Virus record (IMG/VR): IMGVR_UViG_3300037296_000177 | Span: 1 to 39,628 of that record | Reading direction: 5' to 3' (one strand) | Origin: a virus | Length of the DNA stretch: 39,628 nucleotides | Shown: one piece after another, positions 20,851-30,666 of the stretch | Numbering within the stretch: position 1 is the stretch's first letter | Layout: each line of letters starts with the position of its first letter | Position numbers and translations under genes: made by a program | The notes under the pieces: generated by a model | Databases searched by the model: none | What the model was told of the DNA's origin: nothing | Seen by the model: only the letters and a program-made list of their open reading frames with translations

Positions 20851-23547
20851 ATGACAGACAATATCAAAGTAATTATATCGGCCGACGGCCAAGGCTACGT
20901 TAAAACCCTTAATCGGTCGGCGAATGAAACTGTAAAATGGCAGCGCACAGTTAACACCCAAACCACGCAAGCGGCCGCGGCCTATAACGGTGGCATTAAT
21001 AAAATTGAAACCCGGTTAAATGGGTTAAATAATAAGCTCAATTCTGGCGCCGCATTAATTGCGGGATACCTTAGTTTTGGCGCGCTTAAAAGTGGCACCT
21101 CGGCGATTTATGAACGCGTATCGTCTATAGAAGACTTACGCACTCAGTACGCTTTTCTGCTCGGCTCAGAAGCCGAAGCGGCCCGCCAAGAGCAATACTT
21201 AATCCGCTTATCAGGGCAACATAAAAAGAGCGTTGGCGATTTAGCCGAGCAATACAGCGGCTTACTTGTTATTCGTCGCGCGGGCTTAGTAACAGACGCC
21301 CAGGCGCGTAATTTAATGGAGGGCATGAGTAACGCCCAAAGTGCAACTAAAGCCAGCGCCGAGCAGCTTAAACAATCGCTTTACGGCGTTAGCCAGGCAT
21401 TAACCTCGCCCATTCTTAGGATGGAAGAATTTAATCAGGTCGTTGAACCGTTGCCCGGCTTAATTAATGCCATGGATGAAGCCAGCGGTTTAGGTGCTGG
21501 CGGCATGCGTAATTTAGTACTCGAGGGGAAAGTTACCTCGGCGTATTTTCGTGATGTATTAATAAAATCGTTTGAAAGTTATGAAGGCGCAGCCGTTGCC
21601 ATGGCTGATACGCTCAGCGGCAAACGCGCCAGCGCTGCGCGCGATTATGATTTGTTAGTGCGCAAACTAGAGCAACCCATTAACGAAAGCATGAAAGCGG
21701 TGCTAGAAGGCACGAGCGAGGCCTTGCAGTTCTTTACCGAAAACGCCGAAGATACCGCCTTATTATTAGGCGGCGCTTTAGCCGGGGCGATTGCATTTTA
21801 CACCGTTAAAATGGGGGCGGCGGGCCTAGTGACCGTTGCGGCCACCGTTGAAAAACGCAATCTTATACAAGCCAGTATTGCCCAAGCGCAACAAGAAGCC
21901 GCCACGGCCGCCATTGCAGTAAGTGCAGCTAATGCCAAGGTCGCGGCGTTAACTCGTCAAAAAGGAGCGGCTTTAGGCGCTAAGGGTGCCGGCAATGCGT
22001 TGGCCGCGGCAGAGTTACAGGCGGCCAGTGCAACGACTGCCCATAAAACGGCAATTGATCGGCTCGCGATGGCTCAACGAGGAGCAACGACCGCCGGGCG
22101 CGGGTTATTAACGCTGTTAGGTGGGCCGCTTGGTTTAGCCTTTACCGCGTTAAGTGTGGGCACGGCATTTTTAACCATGGGGCGCGATGCGGAAACGTCG
22201 ACCGGGGGAATCGATAATGTGATTGATCGCCTCGATCGCGCCTTGGGAAAAATGAAAAAGTTTGAGCTGCGCGGCTTGCGAACCGATTTGGCGATCGCTG
22301 AAAAACAATATGAAGAGCATCTAGAAAAAACATTAGAAGCAGAAAAAACCCGCGATTATTTAAAGCGCCGCGGCTCATCACGCGAAGCGATCGCAACCCA
22401 AGACGCACTTAAAAAGCGGCAACAATTACTAGAATTAGAAGAGCGGATTGTAGCGGTTAAAGCCAAGGTGAAAACCTTAGAAGCCCCAGAGCCCGGCACT
22501 AAACCCAGCAGCGTACCAGGGGGCGGGATTGCGCCCCCTGTAATTCCAAGTGGCGGCAAAGACTTAACGCTAATGCTACAAAGCGCAGAGGCCGCTAATA
22601 CGGCGATTTATGCCACCGAAACCGCTCGAATCCAGGCAATTTATAGTCAGCGCCATGACATGATTATTGCTAACACGACGGCCACCGGTGACGCCCGAGA
22701 AAAGGCGTTGCAAAAAAATACCGCTAAGTATCTTAACGAATACCAAAGCGCCAGCGCCCGAGATAGCGCCGCCCGCACTCGGGATAAACGCGAACTAGCA
22801 CAATTAGAATATGATTTAGTATTAACCGCGACTGAGAAAATAGAAGCGGCTCACAAGGCGCGTAATGCAAACATAGCCCGACTAACCAAAGAGGGCAGCG
22901 CGCAACAAGCGGCGTTAATGCGTGGCAGTTTTGCACAGTACAAAGCTGATTTAGACGCCCAACAGCAGACGATCACCAGTGATCAAAAAGCCTGGGCCGA
23001 CTCAATCACAAAATTTGCCGATCCGTGGGCCGGTGCGGCGGCGAGTACCGCCCAGATTTTTGGCAATATTTCCGAGGTGATGAAAGAGGGAAATAGAGCC
23101 TCGTTTGAAGAGTCTAAAAAATGGGCCAGCGCCCAGGCGATTATTAACGGTGCATTAGCAGCAACCAGAGCGCTAGCAGAAGGCGGGCCGTTTTTAGGCC
23201 CTGCTTTGGCGGCCTCTATTGCCGGCGTTACCGCGATACAAATCAAAAAAATTAACGACCAAGAATATACCCCGGCGGCGCACGGTGGTTTGGGTTATGT
23301 GCCCGACGAACAAACCTATCTCTTGCAAAAAGGCGAACGGGTATTAAGCCCGAACCAAAACCAAGATTTTACTAATTTTATAAGCTCGGGTGGAAATAAA
23401 AACGCGGGTGAATTTATTTTTAATATGAACTTTTATTCCATGGACCCGCGCGGCGCGTATCAATTATTTATGGACAATAAAGGCGCGGTAGCAAATGCCG
23501 CGCTTAGTGAATTTAAACGCCGTAATATAAATTTAAAGGCCGCGTAA
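20851..23547 (+). CDS. Tape measure protein
   Basis: The 898-residue product sets tail length; at roughly 0.15 nm per residue it suggests a tail of about 130 nm (family rule of thumb). It has the usual form: a helical N-terminal region with an early tape-measure domain (DLRTQYAFLLGSEAEAARQE; SNAQSATKASAEQLKQSLYG), and hydrophobic segments at about 300-345 and 420-450 that may insert into the host membrane. Long charged coiled coils follow (about 470-570 and 640-740). The C-terminus has AAHGGLGYVPDEQTYLLQKG, common in these proteins. No peptidase or lysozyme domain was recognised. Confidence 0.92.
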   Translation: MTDNIKVIISADGQGYVKTLNRSANETVKWQRTVNTQTTQAAAAYNGGINKIETRLNGLNNKLNSGAALIAGYLSFGALKSGTSAIYERVSSIEDLRTQYAFLLGSEAEAARQEQYLIRLSGQHKKSVGDLAEQYSGLLVIRRAGLVTDAQARNLMEGMSNAQSATKASAEQLKQSLYGVSQALTSPILRMEEFNQVVEPLPGLINAMDEASGLGAGGMRNLVLEGKVTSAYFRDVLIKSFESYEGAAVAMADTLSGKRASAARDYDLLVRKLEQPINESMKAVLEGTSEALQFFTENAEDTALLLGGALAGAIAFYTVKMGAAGLVTVAATVEKRNLIQASIAQAQQEAATAAIAVSAANAKVAALTRQKGAALGAKGAGNALAAAELQAASATTAHKTAIDRLAMAQRGATTAGRGLLTLLGGPLGLAFTALSVGTAFLTMGRDAETSTGGIDNVIDRLDRALGKMKKFELRGLRTDLAIAEKQYEEHLEKTLEAEKTRDYLKRRGSSREAIATQDALKKRQQLLELEERIVAVKAKVKTLEAPEPGTKPSSVPGGGIAPPVIPSGGKDLTLMLQSAEAANTAIYATETARIQAIYSQRHDMIIANTTATGDAREKALQKNTAKYLNEYQSASARDSAARTRDKRELAQLEYDLVLTATEKIEAAHKARNANIARLTKEGSAQQAALMRGSFAQYKADLDAQQQTITSDQKAWADSITKFADPWAGAAASTAQIFGNISEVMKEGNRASFEESKKWASAQAIINGALAATRALAEGGPFLGPALAASIAGVTAIQIKKINDQEYTPAAHGGLGYVPDEQTYLLQKGERVLSPNQNQDFTNFISSGGNKNAGEFIFNMNFYSMDPRGAYQLFMDNKGAVANAALSEFKRRNINLKAA

Positions 23548-23548
23548 C

Positions 23549-24139
23549 ATGCAATTACCCATTGAACTATCTGAACTAATAATAAGTAATGCTAGCAACG
23601 AAGAAAGCAACCGCAACCCCGGCGGCATTCGCACAGTAAAAGGTAAGCCGGGGCATTTCCTAATCGCTAAAATGCAAACCCGTGTTTTATTGCACCCCCA
23701 GGCCCGCCGTTTTCGGGCGTGGCTTGAAAGCTTCCAGGGCAATGCCTACGTGGAGGTAGAATTGCCGGTCGCAAGTAGCCCACTAGGTAGCGCGCTAGGC
23801 GTTCCAAAAATAAAAACCGTTGATGGCAACGATGCCCGGCGAGTAATTATAGACGGCTGGGAACTTGGGCAAATAGAGGCATTAAGCCCGGGTGATTTTG
23901 TGCGTTTTGCCAACCATAAAAAAGTATATGAAGTAAAAGAATGCGGCGTCGTGGCGGCCGATGGTAGCGCAGAATTAATATTAACGCGGCCGCTATTGCG
24001 GGCGGTGATTGTGGGCGAATTGCTGCACGTTCGGCCGTCTTTTTGTTTAGGAATTGAGGGTAAAGTGCCAGAGATAAAAGAAGGCAATAACGCCCCACAA
24101 TCATACTCATTTTTAATGGGGGAAATTTGGTGGGTTTAG
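23549..24139 (+). CDS. Distal tail / tail tip protein (putative)
   Basis: The 196-residue product starts one base after the tape measure stop. It is beta-rich (GGIRTVKGKPGHFLIAKMQT; ARRFRAWLESFQGNAYVEVE; SPGDFVRFANHKKVYEVKEC) with no signal or membrane segment. In this gene order it should be a tail tip component that joins the tube to the hub, equivalent to lambda gpM/L-type or distal tail proteins. The exact family is not identified. Confidence 0.68.
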   Translation: MQLPIELSELIISNASNEESNRNPGGIRTVKGKPGHFLIAKMQTRVLLHPQARRFRAWLESFQGNAYVEVELPVASSPLGSALGVPKIKTVDGNDARRVIIDGWELGQIEALSPGDFVRFANHKKVYEVKECGVVAADGSAELILTRPLLRAVIVGELLHVRPSFCLGIEGKVPEIKEGNNAPQSYSFLMGEIWWV

Positions 24140-24151
24140 CCTTTTAAACCC
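24132..24151 (+). promoter_or_regulatory. Short hairpin between tip genes
   Basis: GGGTTTA (24132-24138) and TAAACCC (24145-24151) form a 7-bp stem across the stop codon of the preceding gene, just before the ribosome-binding site of the next. No T tract follows. It may modulate translation or mRNA decay. Confidence 0.45.
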
Positions 24152-24172
24152 TCGATGTACAAAAGGCATTTT

Positions 24173-24709
24173 ATGATTACGTTAGGCCCCCAGGCACAAA
24201 CCCAACTTAAAAACGGCGATTACCTCGCCGCCTCTTGTCTTTCGGTGCAGTTTGGTAGTGTGTGGAAACTTACCAATAGCGGCCACCAAATTCTCGACTA
24301 TTTAGCCAATGGTTTATTAAACGAAATAGAGCCAGGGGTTTTGGATGGCAGCCCAAGCGGCGAGACGAAAACAATAGAAATAAATGACCCAGACGGGGTT
24401 ATTTATGCCGACGCGCTGGCGCATAACCACCGAGGGAAATCAGTTGTTGTCTCTACGGCAATTATTCACCCTAAAAGCTACCAAGTATTAGACGGCACAC
24501 TATACGAAGAGTTTAGCGGCTTTATTGATTCAATGAGTTACAGCAATAAAGTTTTAACCATCACCGCCCGCGATCAATATTCAATGGAATACCAAGGCGG
24601 CCGCCGTAGTAATGACGCCAGCATAAAAAGCCATTTTCCTAATGATACCAGTCACGAACATTTGCCAAATTTACCCGCGGCCATTAAATGGGGGTCTATC
24701 ACACTATGA
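24173..24709 (+). CDS. Tail tip assembly protein (putative)
   Basis: ATG 24173 has AAAGG six bases upstream and gives 178 residues; an in-frame ATG at 24155 has no such site. The N-terminus (MITLGPQAQTQLKNGDYLAA) and the early LSVQFGSVWKLTNSGHQILD resemble tip proteins that precede the J-like gene. The rest is beta-rich, with EFSGFIDSMSYSNKVLTITA. Its stop overlaps the next ATG as ATGA, so the pair is coupled. A tail tip or hub role is inferred from position. Confidence 0.66.
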   Translation: MITLGPQAQTQLKNGDYLAASCLSVQFGSVWKLTNSGHQILDYLANGLLNEIEPGVLDGSPSGETKTIEINDPDGVIYADALAHNHRGKSVVVSTAIIHPKSYQVLDGTLYEEFSGFIDSMSYSNKVLTITARDQYSMEYQGGRRSNDASIKSHFPNDTSHEHLPNLPAAIKWGSITL

Positions 24710-27700
24710 GCGTTTTTGATTACGTTAGCGATCGCCTAAGCTTTAGCGATGACTTCGCAAAATTTGACGATTGGGTTAATGAAACCTGGGAAAGTATCGA
24801 AGATAGTTACAATGATATTTTCGGCGAGAAAGTAAAAACCCAAATACTCGAACGCAGTATTAAAACCAGCGAATACAATTACCCGATAATTTACGGCGAA
24901 CAAACCGTCGGCGGGGCGATTATTTGGTATGGGTCAAGTCGTGAACAAGGCGCGTCAGATGGTGATGATGATGCGCAAGAAGTCTTGCACATGGTTGTTG
25001 GTATTTGCGAGGGTGATATCCAGGCAATCGATAACATATATATTAATGATTACGATAGCACCGACCCCGTTTTCGACTTTGAAAATGGCGGCAAGGCTTT
25101 GTATGTTTATAAAAAATTAGGCCATGCGAATCAAACGGTACAAAGCACGTTAATAGCCGAGTCTAATGCTTGGGATTTAGGCTGGCGCGCCAGCGATACG
25201 TTGTCGGGCTTGGCGTATGTTTATTTAAGAATGGAGCGCCGCAGTAATTTAGGCAACGACGATCCGTTCGGCTCGGGCATTCCTAAAATAACGTTTAAAG
25301 TTAAAGGTCGTCGCGTTCGCCGTGTTGCCGGTGTTAATTATGGCAGTTATTCGACACATTATTCGACGAATCCCATCGAATGCTTTTTTGATTACCTGCA
25401 GCATCGAGCGGGCGGTAATCAAAATATATACGCTGCAGTGGCGCCGTATTGGGCCGAGTGGCGAGCAGCTGCAGAAGCCTGCAACGCGTCAGTAACAAAT
25501 AACGGATTGGCCGAGGCCGTTTTTAAACTTAACTTGACGATTAATACCGCCACCGATGTTGGGAAAAATGCGCGTTTAATAGAACAACATATGCGCGCTA
25601 GAAGTGGTGTCACGTTTGTTCGGCCGCCAGTTTTAGATGTTGCTAAAGCGCCGGCCGTTACGTTGAACGATGATGATTTAGCCGCCCCTTTAGTCATTAG
25701 TACACCGCCGCGAAGTGATCGCTATAACCGTGTTTCTGTGCAATATAGATCTATGGACGCCGCCGGGGAAATTAACGAACTCGATGCGGTATTCCCTGAA
25801 ACGGGCAATACACTGTATCAAACCTGGTTAAGTGAAGACGGCAATCAGCCGAACGAAAAAAGCCAACGTTACCCGGGCATAAATAATGAAGCCGACGCGC
25901 AGCGCATGGCCCGATATTTGGCGTATAGATCACGAACAGAGCGTATTTTGGCGGCAAAAGTTCGGCCCCATTTATTTGGTTTAACGCCGGGCGATGTGGT
26001 TGATTGTGTGTTTACTGAAATATCAGGGCGATACCTGGTAACAAAATTCGACCGCCAAACATTGGCCGCGACGCTGGTCGAGCAAGTGCCAGAATCCGTT
26101 AGCGATGTTGCAATGGTTACACCGCCCGTGCCCCCGGTCACTAAATTACCCAGCCCTACAGAACTGCAACCCCCAGCATTACAAAGCATTAACCACACGC
26201 TGCAGTTATTTACCCCCGCTACGGCAGAGGGTGAACTAAGCACCGTAGTGTTAACCATAGAACCCGCAGTGGTTGACACCGTTTATAGTCATGCTCGAGT
26301 ACGTTATAAAAAATCACTGGGGGAAGCGTGGCAATATCCCGCCGGCAGCGCCGATCCTACGTTTGCCATCGTCTTAAATCATAAAACAGAAACTCGGCTA
26401 ATTGTGGAAGCGCAGCCGGTTAGCCGTTGGAATAAGGCCGGTAGCTGGGGGCAAAGAAAAACCATTGATTTAGGCGTATGGGCTACCCCCAATTTACCTG
26501 GCATTACGGGCTTAACGCTGGCGTCTTTTATTGGCCGTGAGGCGCGTATATCTTGGGCCCCATTATTACCCCGCCCTGAATGGCTGCGCGATTATGTTTT
26601 GCAAGTTGTTGAACTAGGCGTTCAACCGGCGCCCGATACCGTGCTATTTGACGCGGCGACGATGGATGACGAGTTTATTATTAGTGAAGACATTATCCGC
26701 ACCAATAACCTAGGCCGCGATTTAGTGGTGCGAGTAATGCCCAGGGCTAAGCATGGCTTAACCGGTAGCCCTTCTGACTTAATCGTTAACAACCCAAAAC
26801 CCAGCGCCCCTACTGCGATTAGTTTAACGGCCAATGTTAACTCGGTAACGCTAAGCTGGACGCCACCGGCGAATGATGTCGATTTTATCGGCACTAAAGT
26901 TTATTACCGTAAAGGCAATAGCGGGGCATTTAGTAGTATTGACTTTGCGGCCCAGGCTAATCTTTATACGTTGGACAATCTCGATTCGAGCAGTTCGTAT
27001 CAATTCAAAATTTCGAGTATAGACGCGTTCGGCGAGGGGGATTCTACCGGGGTATTATTTGCCACGACTAAATCAGCGATCGCGCCGAGTAGTTTTATAA
27101 TATCCCCTGGGGTTAACCAAGGCCACTTAACATTAACCGCGCCTATCAATTACCAGGGTATTAAACTTTGGTACGGCAACGACACAGAGACTACCGGCGC
27201 GGCCGTTTATAGCGGCCGTGACTTAAGTATTATATTGCCAGAGTTAACCGCTAACACGACGTACAAGCTGTATTATCGGGCGATTGATGGCAAGGGAATG
27301 GAAGGGCCTAATTTAGTCGGCCCTCTACCATTTACGACCGTAAAGCTTAGCCCCTCTGATTTATCGGGCCTATCCCCTTGGGCAACAAAAACAGACGCGG
27401 CAGATGCGGCGTGGATCTCAGATAAGCTATCGGGCGATGCGATTGAATCGTCTAAAATCGCAAACCTCACCGCGGCTAAATTAACAGCAGGATTAATTAA
27501 CGCAACGATCGGTATATCTGCAGGCGGTTCGATTGAGTCGAATAATGCCGGCTATAAAACGGGCATAGGGGTTTATGACGTTGACGGCACTACATACACC
27601 CTAATGACAGCCAATGCCGCGGGTAATGTCACTGCAGGTATTACCGCCGACGGTATTTTAAAAGCGAAAGGCGCAGATATTGAGGGAAAAGTTACTATTT

Positions 27701-29901
27701 CTGGCGGGTCTGGTTATGGCAATTTGATCGATAAACCGTCGAGCCTAGCCGGAATTAACAGCACCGAAGGTAATAAACTGGCAGGGGTTGCAGAGGGCGC
27801 AGACGCCACTGATTACGCGGCGATTAGTGATGATGCGCAAGCAAAGGTCGATGCGATAAACGTTGGGGGTCGGAATTTACTACAATCCGCGAAGCTAGCT
27901 TCAGTCGAGACAACAAAAGAGGTAATTCTTAGGGGGTGGGCCGCAGGGCTCGCTAGTAATGTAAGTGTAAAGGATATGCTGGAAAGTGGTGTTGAGTACA
28001 CTCTTAGTTATGAAATGGAATTGGTGGTAAGAACGGATTCTCCAACTTTGTATGCGCAACACGCGGGCATTCTGCTTTACACCCCCACTGCTGGGACAAG
28101 TATCGGCACGCAAGTAGGCAACCTAGTAAATCTCGGGGATAAGGTTGTCGTGAGAAAAACTTTTATTTGTCCTCCTTTGACTGATCACCAATTTTTATAC
28201 TACACAAATAGGTACACAACTGGGGGAGGGTCCCCGATAGGTTTGGATACTGTAAAATTCACTAATCTTAAACTAGAAAAAGGCAATAAAGTCACAGATT
28301 GGACGCCAGCCCCAGAAGACGTCGAGGCGCATGCCGAAGAAAAAGCACTCGCCGCGCCTAAAACCGTTATCGATGGGGGGTTAATCACAACGGGCGGTAT
28401 AGAGTTAAGCGGCACGTCTGGTTCAATTAAAGCAGGCAAACCCAATTTCAATGTTACTACGCCAGGCTTGTGGCTTGGGATTTACGACAGTGCAGGGGCA
28501 TTCCATTTAGGGGATAGTAAAGATCACATTAAGTACGATAAAACTAGTGGTTTGAGTATTAAAGGGAAAATAGCCGTTGCGGCGGGCACCTCTCCAACGC
28601 TGTACAGTACAGAGTATCTGGATAAAAACGGTTTACCGGAGGGCGCACCTTTTAAATTAGGCAAATCCGTATACAGCGGCACAAATCATTACTCGTCGGG
28701 TTTGGATCTAATACCCGTAGTCCCAGGAGAAGTACTGACTATTGAAATGTGGGCGAAACAAACAGGCAATACTGTTAGGGCTTACATGGGGCTTGAGCAT
28801 TACGACATAAACAAAAACCCTATCAATTCTAATACCGGGGCTATATACCGTGGTCTAACGAACACCATGCTAACTACTGAGTGGATAAACTATAGCGCAG
28901 ATATGCCAATACCTACCTCTCACGCCCCATATAACGGGTCAACAGGGGCGGGTGTGTACTACGTTAGAGTCAGAATACTTTATAACTACAACTCGTCAGG
29001 ACAAGCTTATTACAGCCCTTTTACGTTATATAGAAAAGATCGAACGGCCGTTAAAACAGTTATCGATGGTGGGCTAATTACTACGGGTGGCATTGAATTA
29101 ATCAGCGATGCTGGCGCTGGAAAATACGGAAAAATTTCGTCTGGTAAAACCAGTGTCGTTGATACTGCAAACGGGTTTTGGTTAGCGGCTACAGTGGATG
29201 GGGGCGAGTTGAATATCGGTAGCGATACCAGTTTTATGAGCTATCGGCCCGCGGAAGGATTGACGTTTTCCGGATCTATAGCTACAGCAGACTCTAAATT
29301 TCAAGTGGCCTCGGTCGGTGGTTTCCAGCCTAATATCGATGCACCGGAAAAAGCTGTGTGTTATATCGCTGCGGGATCTGACTACAATGTCGCAGGCCTT
29401 GAGGTGAAAGTTGATAGTGGTTCAAGAGGAGGGCTTAAAATTCACGGCACGGGGAATGCCGTTGATATTTATTCAGGAGGCAGCACCGGGATCAACATAT
29501 ACCAAGATACGCAAGGAGGCGGGCCGCCAGCAAATTTTAGAAAAGGGATAAATATTTGGGACCGGTGTTGGGCAGGTACAGAAGTATCATGTATAAGCCT
29601 AACCAGTGATAACAATATCGGTTTAATTTCATCAGGTGGAAAAACTGGAGGAAAATTCAAGTATTCAGGTAGTTCTAGGGTTGCTGGTGAATCGGCTGTA
29701 TTGATTGATACGGTACAAAACAAGGCCCCACATATTCAAATGCTTACGCATCACACTATTTTTCCCGTGGCTAATAATGGGGCAGTAATATTTGGCGGGC
29801 CTACTGAGGCAACAAGCCGTTTGTTTGCGAGATTACGCGGGAGGTGGTCGGTTCTAGACATTGGCGGCGCGATCTCTGATGGCAATTCGATACCGGCTTA
29901 A
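24706..29901 (+). CDS. J-like tail tip / receptor-binding protein
   Basis: The 1731-residue product (ATG 24706, overlapping the previous stop) is the host-recognition spike of the tail. Residues 1-480 resemble lambda gpJ hub domains (ILERSIKTSEYNYPIIYGEQ; IPKITFKVKGRRVRRVAGVN; MRARSGVTFVRPPVLDVAKA). Two fibronectin III-like domains lie near 700-880 (SAPTAISLTANVNSVTLSWT). After about 930 come collagen-poor, Gly/Ala-rich linkers and two beta modules, each closed by the same 16-residue segment KTVIDGGLITTGGIEL (residues 1219-1234 and 1450-1465). A C-terminal domain ends RWSVLDIGGAISDGNSIPA. From about 27,870 the DNA loses the strong GCC/GCG style of the upstream part, suggesting a swapped host-range module. 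It is the last large late gene. Confidence 0.9.
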   Translation: MSVFDYVSDRLSFSDDFAKFDDWVNETWESIEDSYNDIFGEKVKTQILERSIKTSEYNYPIIYGEQTVGGAIIWYGSSREQGASDGDDDAQEVLHMVVGICEGDIQAIDNIYINDYDSTDPVFDFENGGKALYVYKKLGHANQTVQSTLIAESNAWDLGWRASDTLSGLAYVYLRMERRSNLGNDDPFGSGIPKITFKVKGRRVRRVAGVNYGSYSTHYSTNPIECFFDYLQHRAGGNQNIYAAVAPYWAEWRAAAEACNASVTNNGLAEAVFKLNLTINTATDVGKNARLIEQHMRARSGVTFVRPPVLDVAKAPAVTLNDDDLAAPLVISTPPRSDRYNRVSVQYRSMDAAGEINELDAVFPETGNTLYQTWLSEDGNQPNEKSQRYPGINNEADAQRMARYLAYRSRTERILAAKVRPHLFGLTPGDVVDCVFTEISGRYLVTKFDRQTLAATLVEQVPESVSDVAMVTPPVPPVTKLPSPTELQPPALQSINHTLQLFTPATAEGELSTVVLTIEPAVVDTVYSHARVRYKKSLGEAWQYPAGSADPTFAIVLNHKTETRLIVEAQPVSRWNKAGSWGQRKTIDLGVWATPNLPGITGLTLASFIGREARISWAPLLPRPEWLRDYVLQVVELGVQPAPDTVLFDAATMDDEFIISEDIIRTNNLGRDLVVRVMPRAKHGLTGSPSDLIVNNPKPSAPTAISLTANVNSVTLSWTPPANDVDFIGTKVYYRKGNSGAFSSIDFAAQANLYTLDNLDSSSSYQFKISSIDAFGEGDSTGVLFATTKSAIAPSSFIISPGVNQGHLTLTAPINYQGIKLWYGNDTETTGAAVYSGRDLSIILPELTANTTYKLYYRAIDGKGMEGPNLVGPLPFTTVKLSPSDLSGLSPWATKTDAADAAWISDKLSGDAIESSKIANLTAAKLTAGLINATIGISAGGSIESNNAGYKTGIGVYDVDGTTYTLMTANAAGNVTAGITADGILKAKGADIEGKVTISGGSGYGNLIDKPSSLAGINSTEGNKLAGVAEGADATDYAAISDDAQAKVDAINVGGRNLLQSAKLASVETTKEVILRGWAAGLASNVSVKDMLESGVEYTLSYEMELVVRTDSPTLYAQHAGILLYTPTAGTSIGTQVGNLVNLGDKVVVRKTFICPPLTDHQFLYYTNRYTTGGGSPIGLDTVKFTNLKLEKGNKVTDWTPAPEDVEAHAEEKALAAPKTVIDGGLITTGGIELSGTSGSIKAGKPNFNVTTPGLWLGIYDSAGAFHLGDSKDHIKYDKTSGLSIKGKIAVAAGTSPTLYSTEYLDKNGLPEGAPFKLGKSVYSGTNHYSSGLDLIPVVPGEVLTIEMWAKQTGNTVRAYMGLEHYDINKNPINSNTGAIYRGLTNTMLTTEWINYSADMPIPTSHAPYNGSTGAGVYYVRVRILYNYNSSGQAYYSPFTLYRKDRTAVKTVIDGGLITTGGIELISDAGAGKYGKISSGKTSVVDTANGFWLAATVDGGELNIGSDTSFMSYRPAEGLTFSGSIATADSKFQVASVGGFQPNIDAPEKAVCYIAAGSDYNVAGLEVKVDSGSRGGLKIHGTGNAVDIYSGGSTGINIYQDTQGGGPPANFRKGINIWDRCWAGTEVSCISLTSDNNIGLISSGGKTGGKFKYSGSSRVAGESAVLIDTVQNKAPHIQMLTHHTIFPVANNGAVIFGGPTEATSRLFARLRGRWSVLDIGGAISDGNSIPA
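28360..29100 (+). repeat. Internal duplication in the receptor-binding region
   Basis: Segments 28360-28407 and 29053-29100 encode the identical 16 residues KTVIDGGLITTGGIEL but differ at many third-codon positions. They lie 693 bases apart, each at the end of a beta-sandwich-like module. The pattern suggests an old duplication, or modules brought in from different relatives. Confidence 0.75.
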
Positions 29902-29939
29902 ATTTTAAAAACCTTTTATAAAACATAAGTGAGAACAAA

Positions 29940-30161
29940 ATGGATAATGAAATAAACGAAACCGAACAAAACAACGTGGGCGAGGCGATAGCAGCCGCGC
30001 CGGCGGTTGATCCGTTAATACAAAAACAGGCTGAATTAGAGGCGCAGTATAAAAACATATGCGTGAATGAGGTCAATTTAATTGATCAGCTAAATAAGGT
30101 TCAGGAAGAACGCAAGATGGTGGCGACGGGGTTAAATTTCATTAAATCGCTAGCGGGGTAG
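29940..30161 (+). CDS. Small coiled-coil protein after the tip gene (73 aa)
   Basis: The 73-residue product starts at ATG 29940 with AAGTGAG upstream. After an acidic, Ala-rich N-terminus (MDNEINETEQNNVGEAIAAA) it forms one long amphipathic helix (IQKQAELEAQYKNICVNEVN LIDQLNKVQEERKM). No signal or membrane segment is present. As the last late gene it could be a tip chaperone or a small virion protein. I do not recognise a family. It converges on the repressor gene at 30166 with only four bases between stops and no clear terminator. Confidence 0.68.
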   Translation: MDNEINETEQNNVGEAIAAAPAVDPLIQKQAELEAQYKNICVNEVNLIDQLNKVQEERKMVATGLNFIKSLAG

Positions 30162-30165
30162 GCTC

Positions 30166-30489
30166 TTAAACCATACTCGCCAATAACCCCCGCACAGCCT
30201 CGCGCTGGGCGGGGTTAACTCTCTGCAGTAAATGCAAGTCGTAGCGATCGGCGGGGGTTATTTCAATAGTGCCCAAGTTAGGGCTGCTATCAAATAGAAT
30301 ATAATCGGCCGACCATTTCATACTTGCGCATATTCTTATCAACAGTGAAATACTTAAATTTTCGCCACTTCGGATCGCACTAATGCGCGCCTCGCTGCAA
30401 TCCCATAACAACGCTAGTTGCTTTGGGCTTTTCCCTGTTTGTTTTATTAGCGTATCAATCCGTCGAGCCCGCCGTGTGTCTTGGGGCAT
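30166..30489 (-). CDS. XRE-type HTH repressor, small
   Basis: The 107-residue product has a Cro/CI-type HTH at about 12-48 (LIKQTGKSPKQLALLWDCSE ARISAIRSGE), then a short C-terminal part (WSADYILFDSS...). It lacks a peptidase domain, so it is not a RecA-cleavable LexA-like repressor. The start codon has no strong ribosome-binding site. It is transcribed away from the early gene at 30667. Between them lie two TTTCGT-type operator copies, so it most likely represses the divergent early promoter and itself. Confidence 0.85.
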   Translation of the reverse strand: MPQDTRRARRIDTLIKQTGKSPKQLALLWDCSEARISAIRSGENLSISLLIRICASMKWSADYILFDSSPNLGTIEITPADRYDLHLLQRVNPAQREAVRGLLASMV

Positions 30490-30512
30490 AGTGATTAAAT
30501 ATTAGTCTATTT

Positions 30513-30557
30513 TTTCGTTGTACGTGATATTTAGTTCTAACTTTTCGTAGTGCGAAA
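30513..30557. promoter_or_regulatory. Twin operators for the small HTH repressor
   Basis: TTTCGTTGTACGTGA (30513-30527) and TTTCGTAGTGCGAAA (30543-30557) share TTTCGT-x-GT-x-CG and are exactly 30 bases apart, close to three helical turns. The second is a clean TTTCG/CGAAA dyad. They lie between the divergent promoters of the genes at 30166 and 30667. Confidence 0.75.
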
Positions 30558-30558
30558 T

Positions 30559-30587
30559 TTATGAGGATTTTAATCTGATACTATACT
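30559..30587 (+). promoter_or_regulatory. Early rightward promoter
   Basis: TTATGA (30559-30564) and TATACT (30582-30587) have a 17-base spacer and lie right beside the second operator, about 80 bases before ATG 30667. The -10 is good and the -35 weak, so repression by the neighbouring operator is plausible. Confidence 0.55.
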
Positions 30588-30666
30588 TTTAGCTAATTAG
30601 AACGATTATCAATAGTAAAAACTATTACATTAATATGGATTTAGGACGCTCAAAGAGGAGTTTAAA

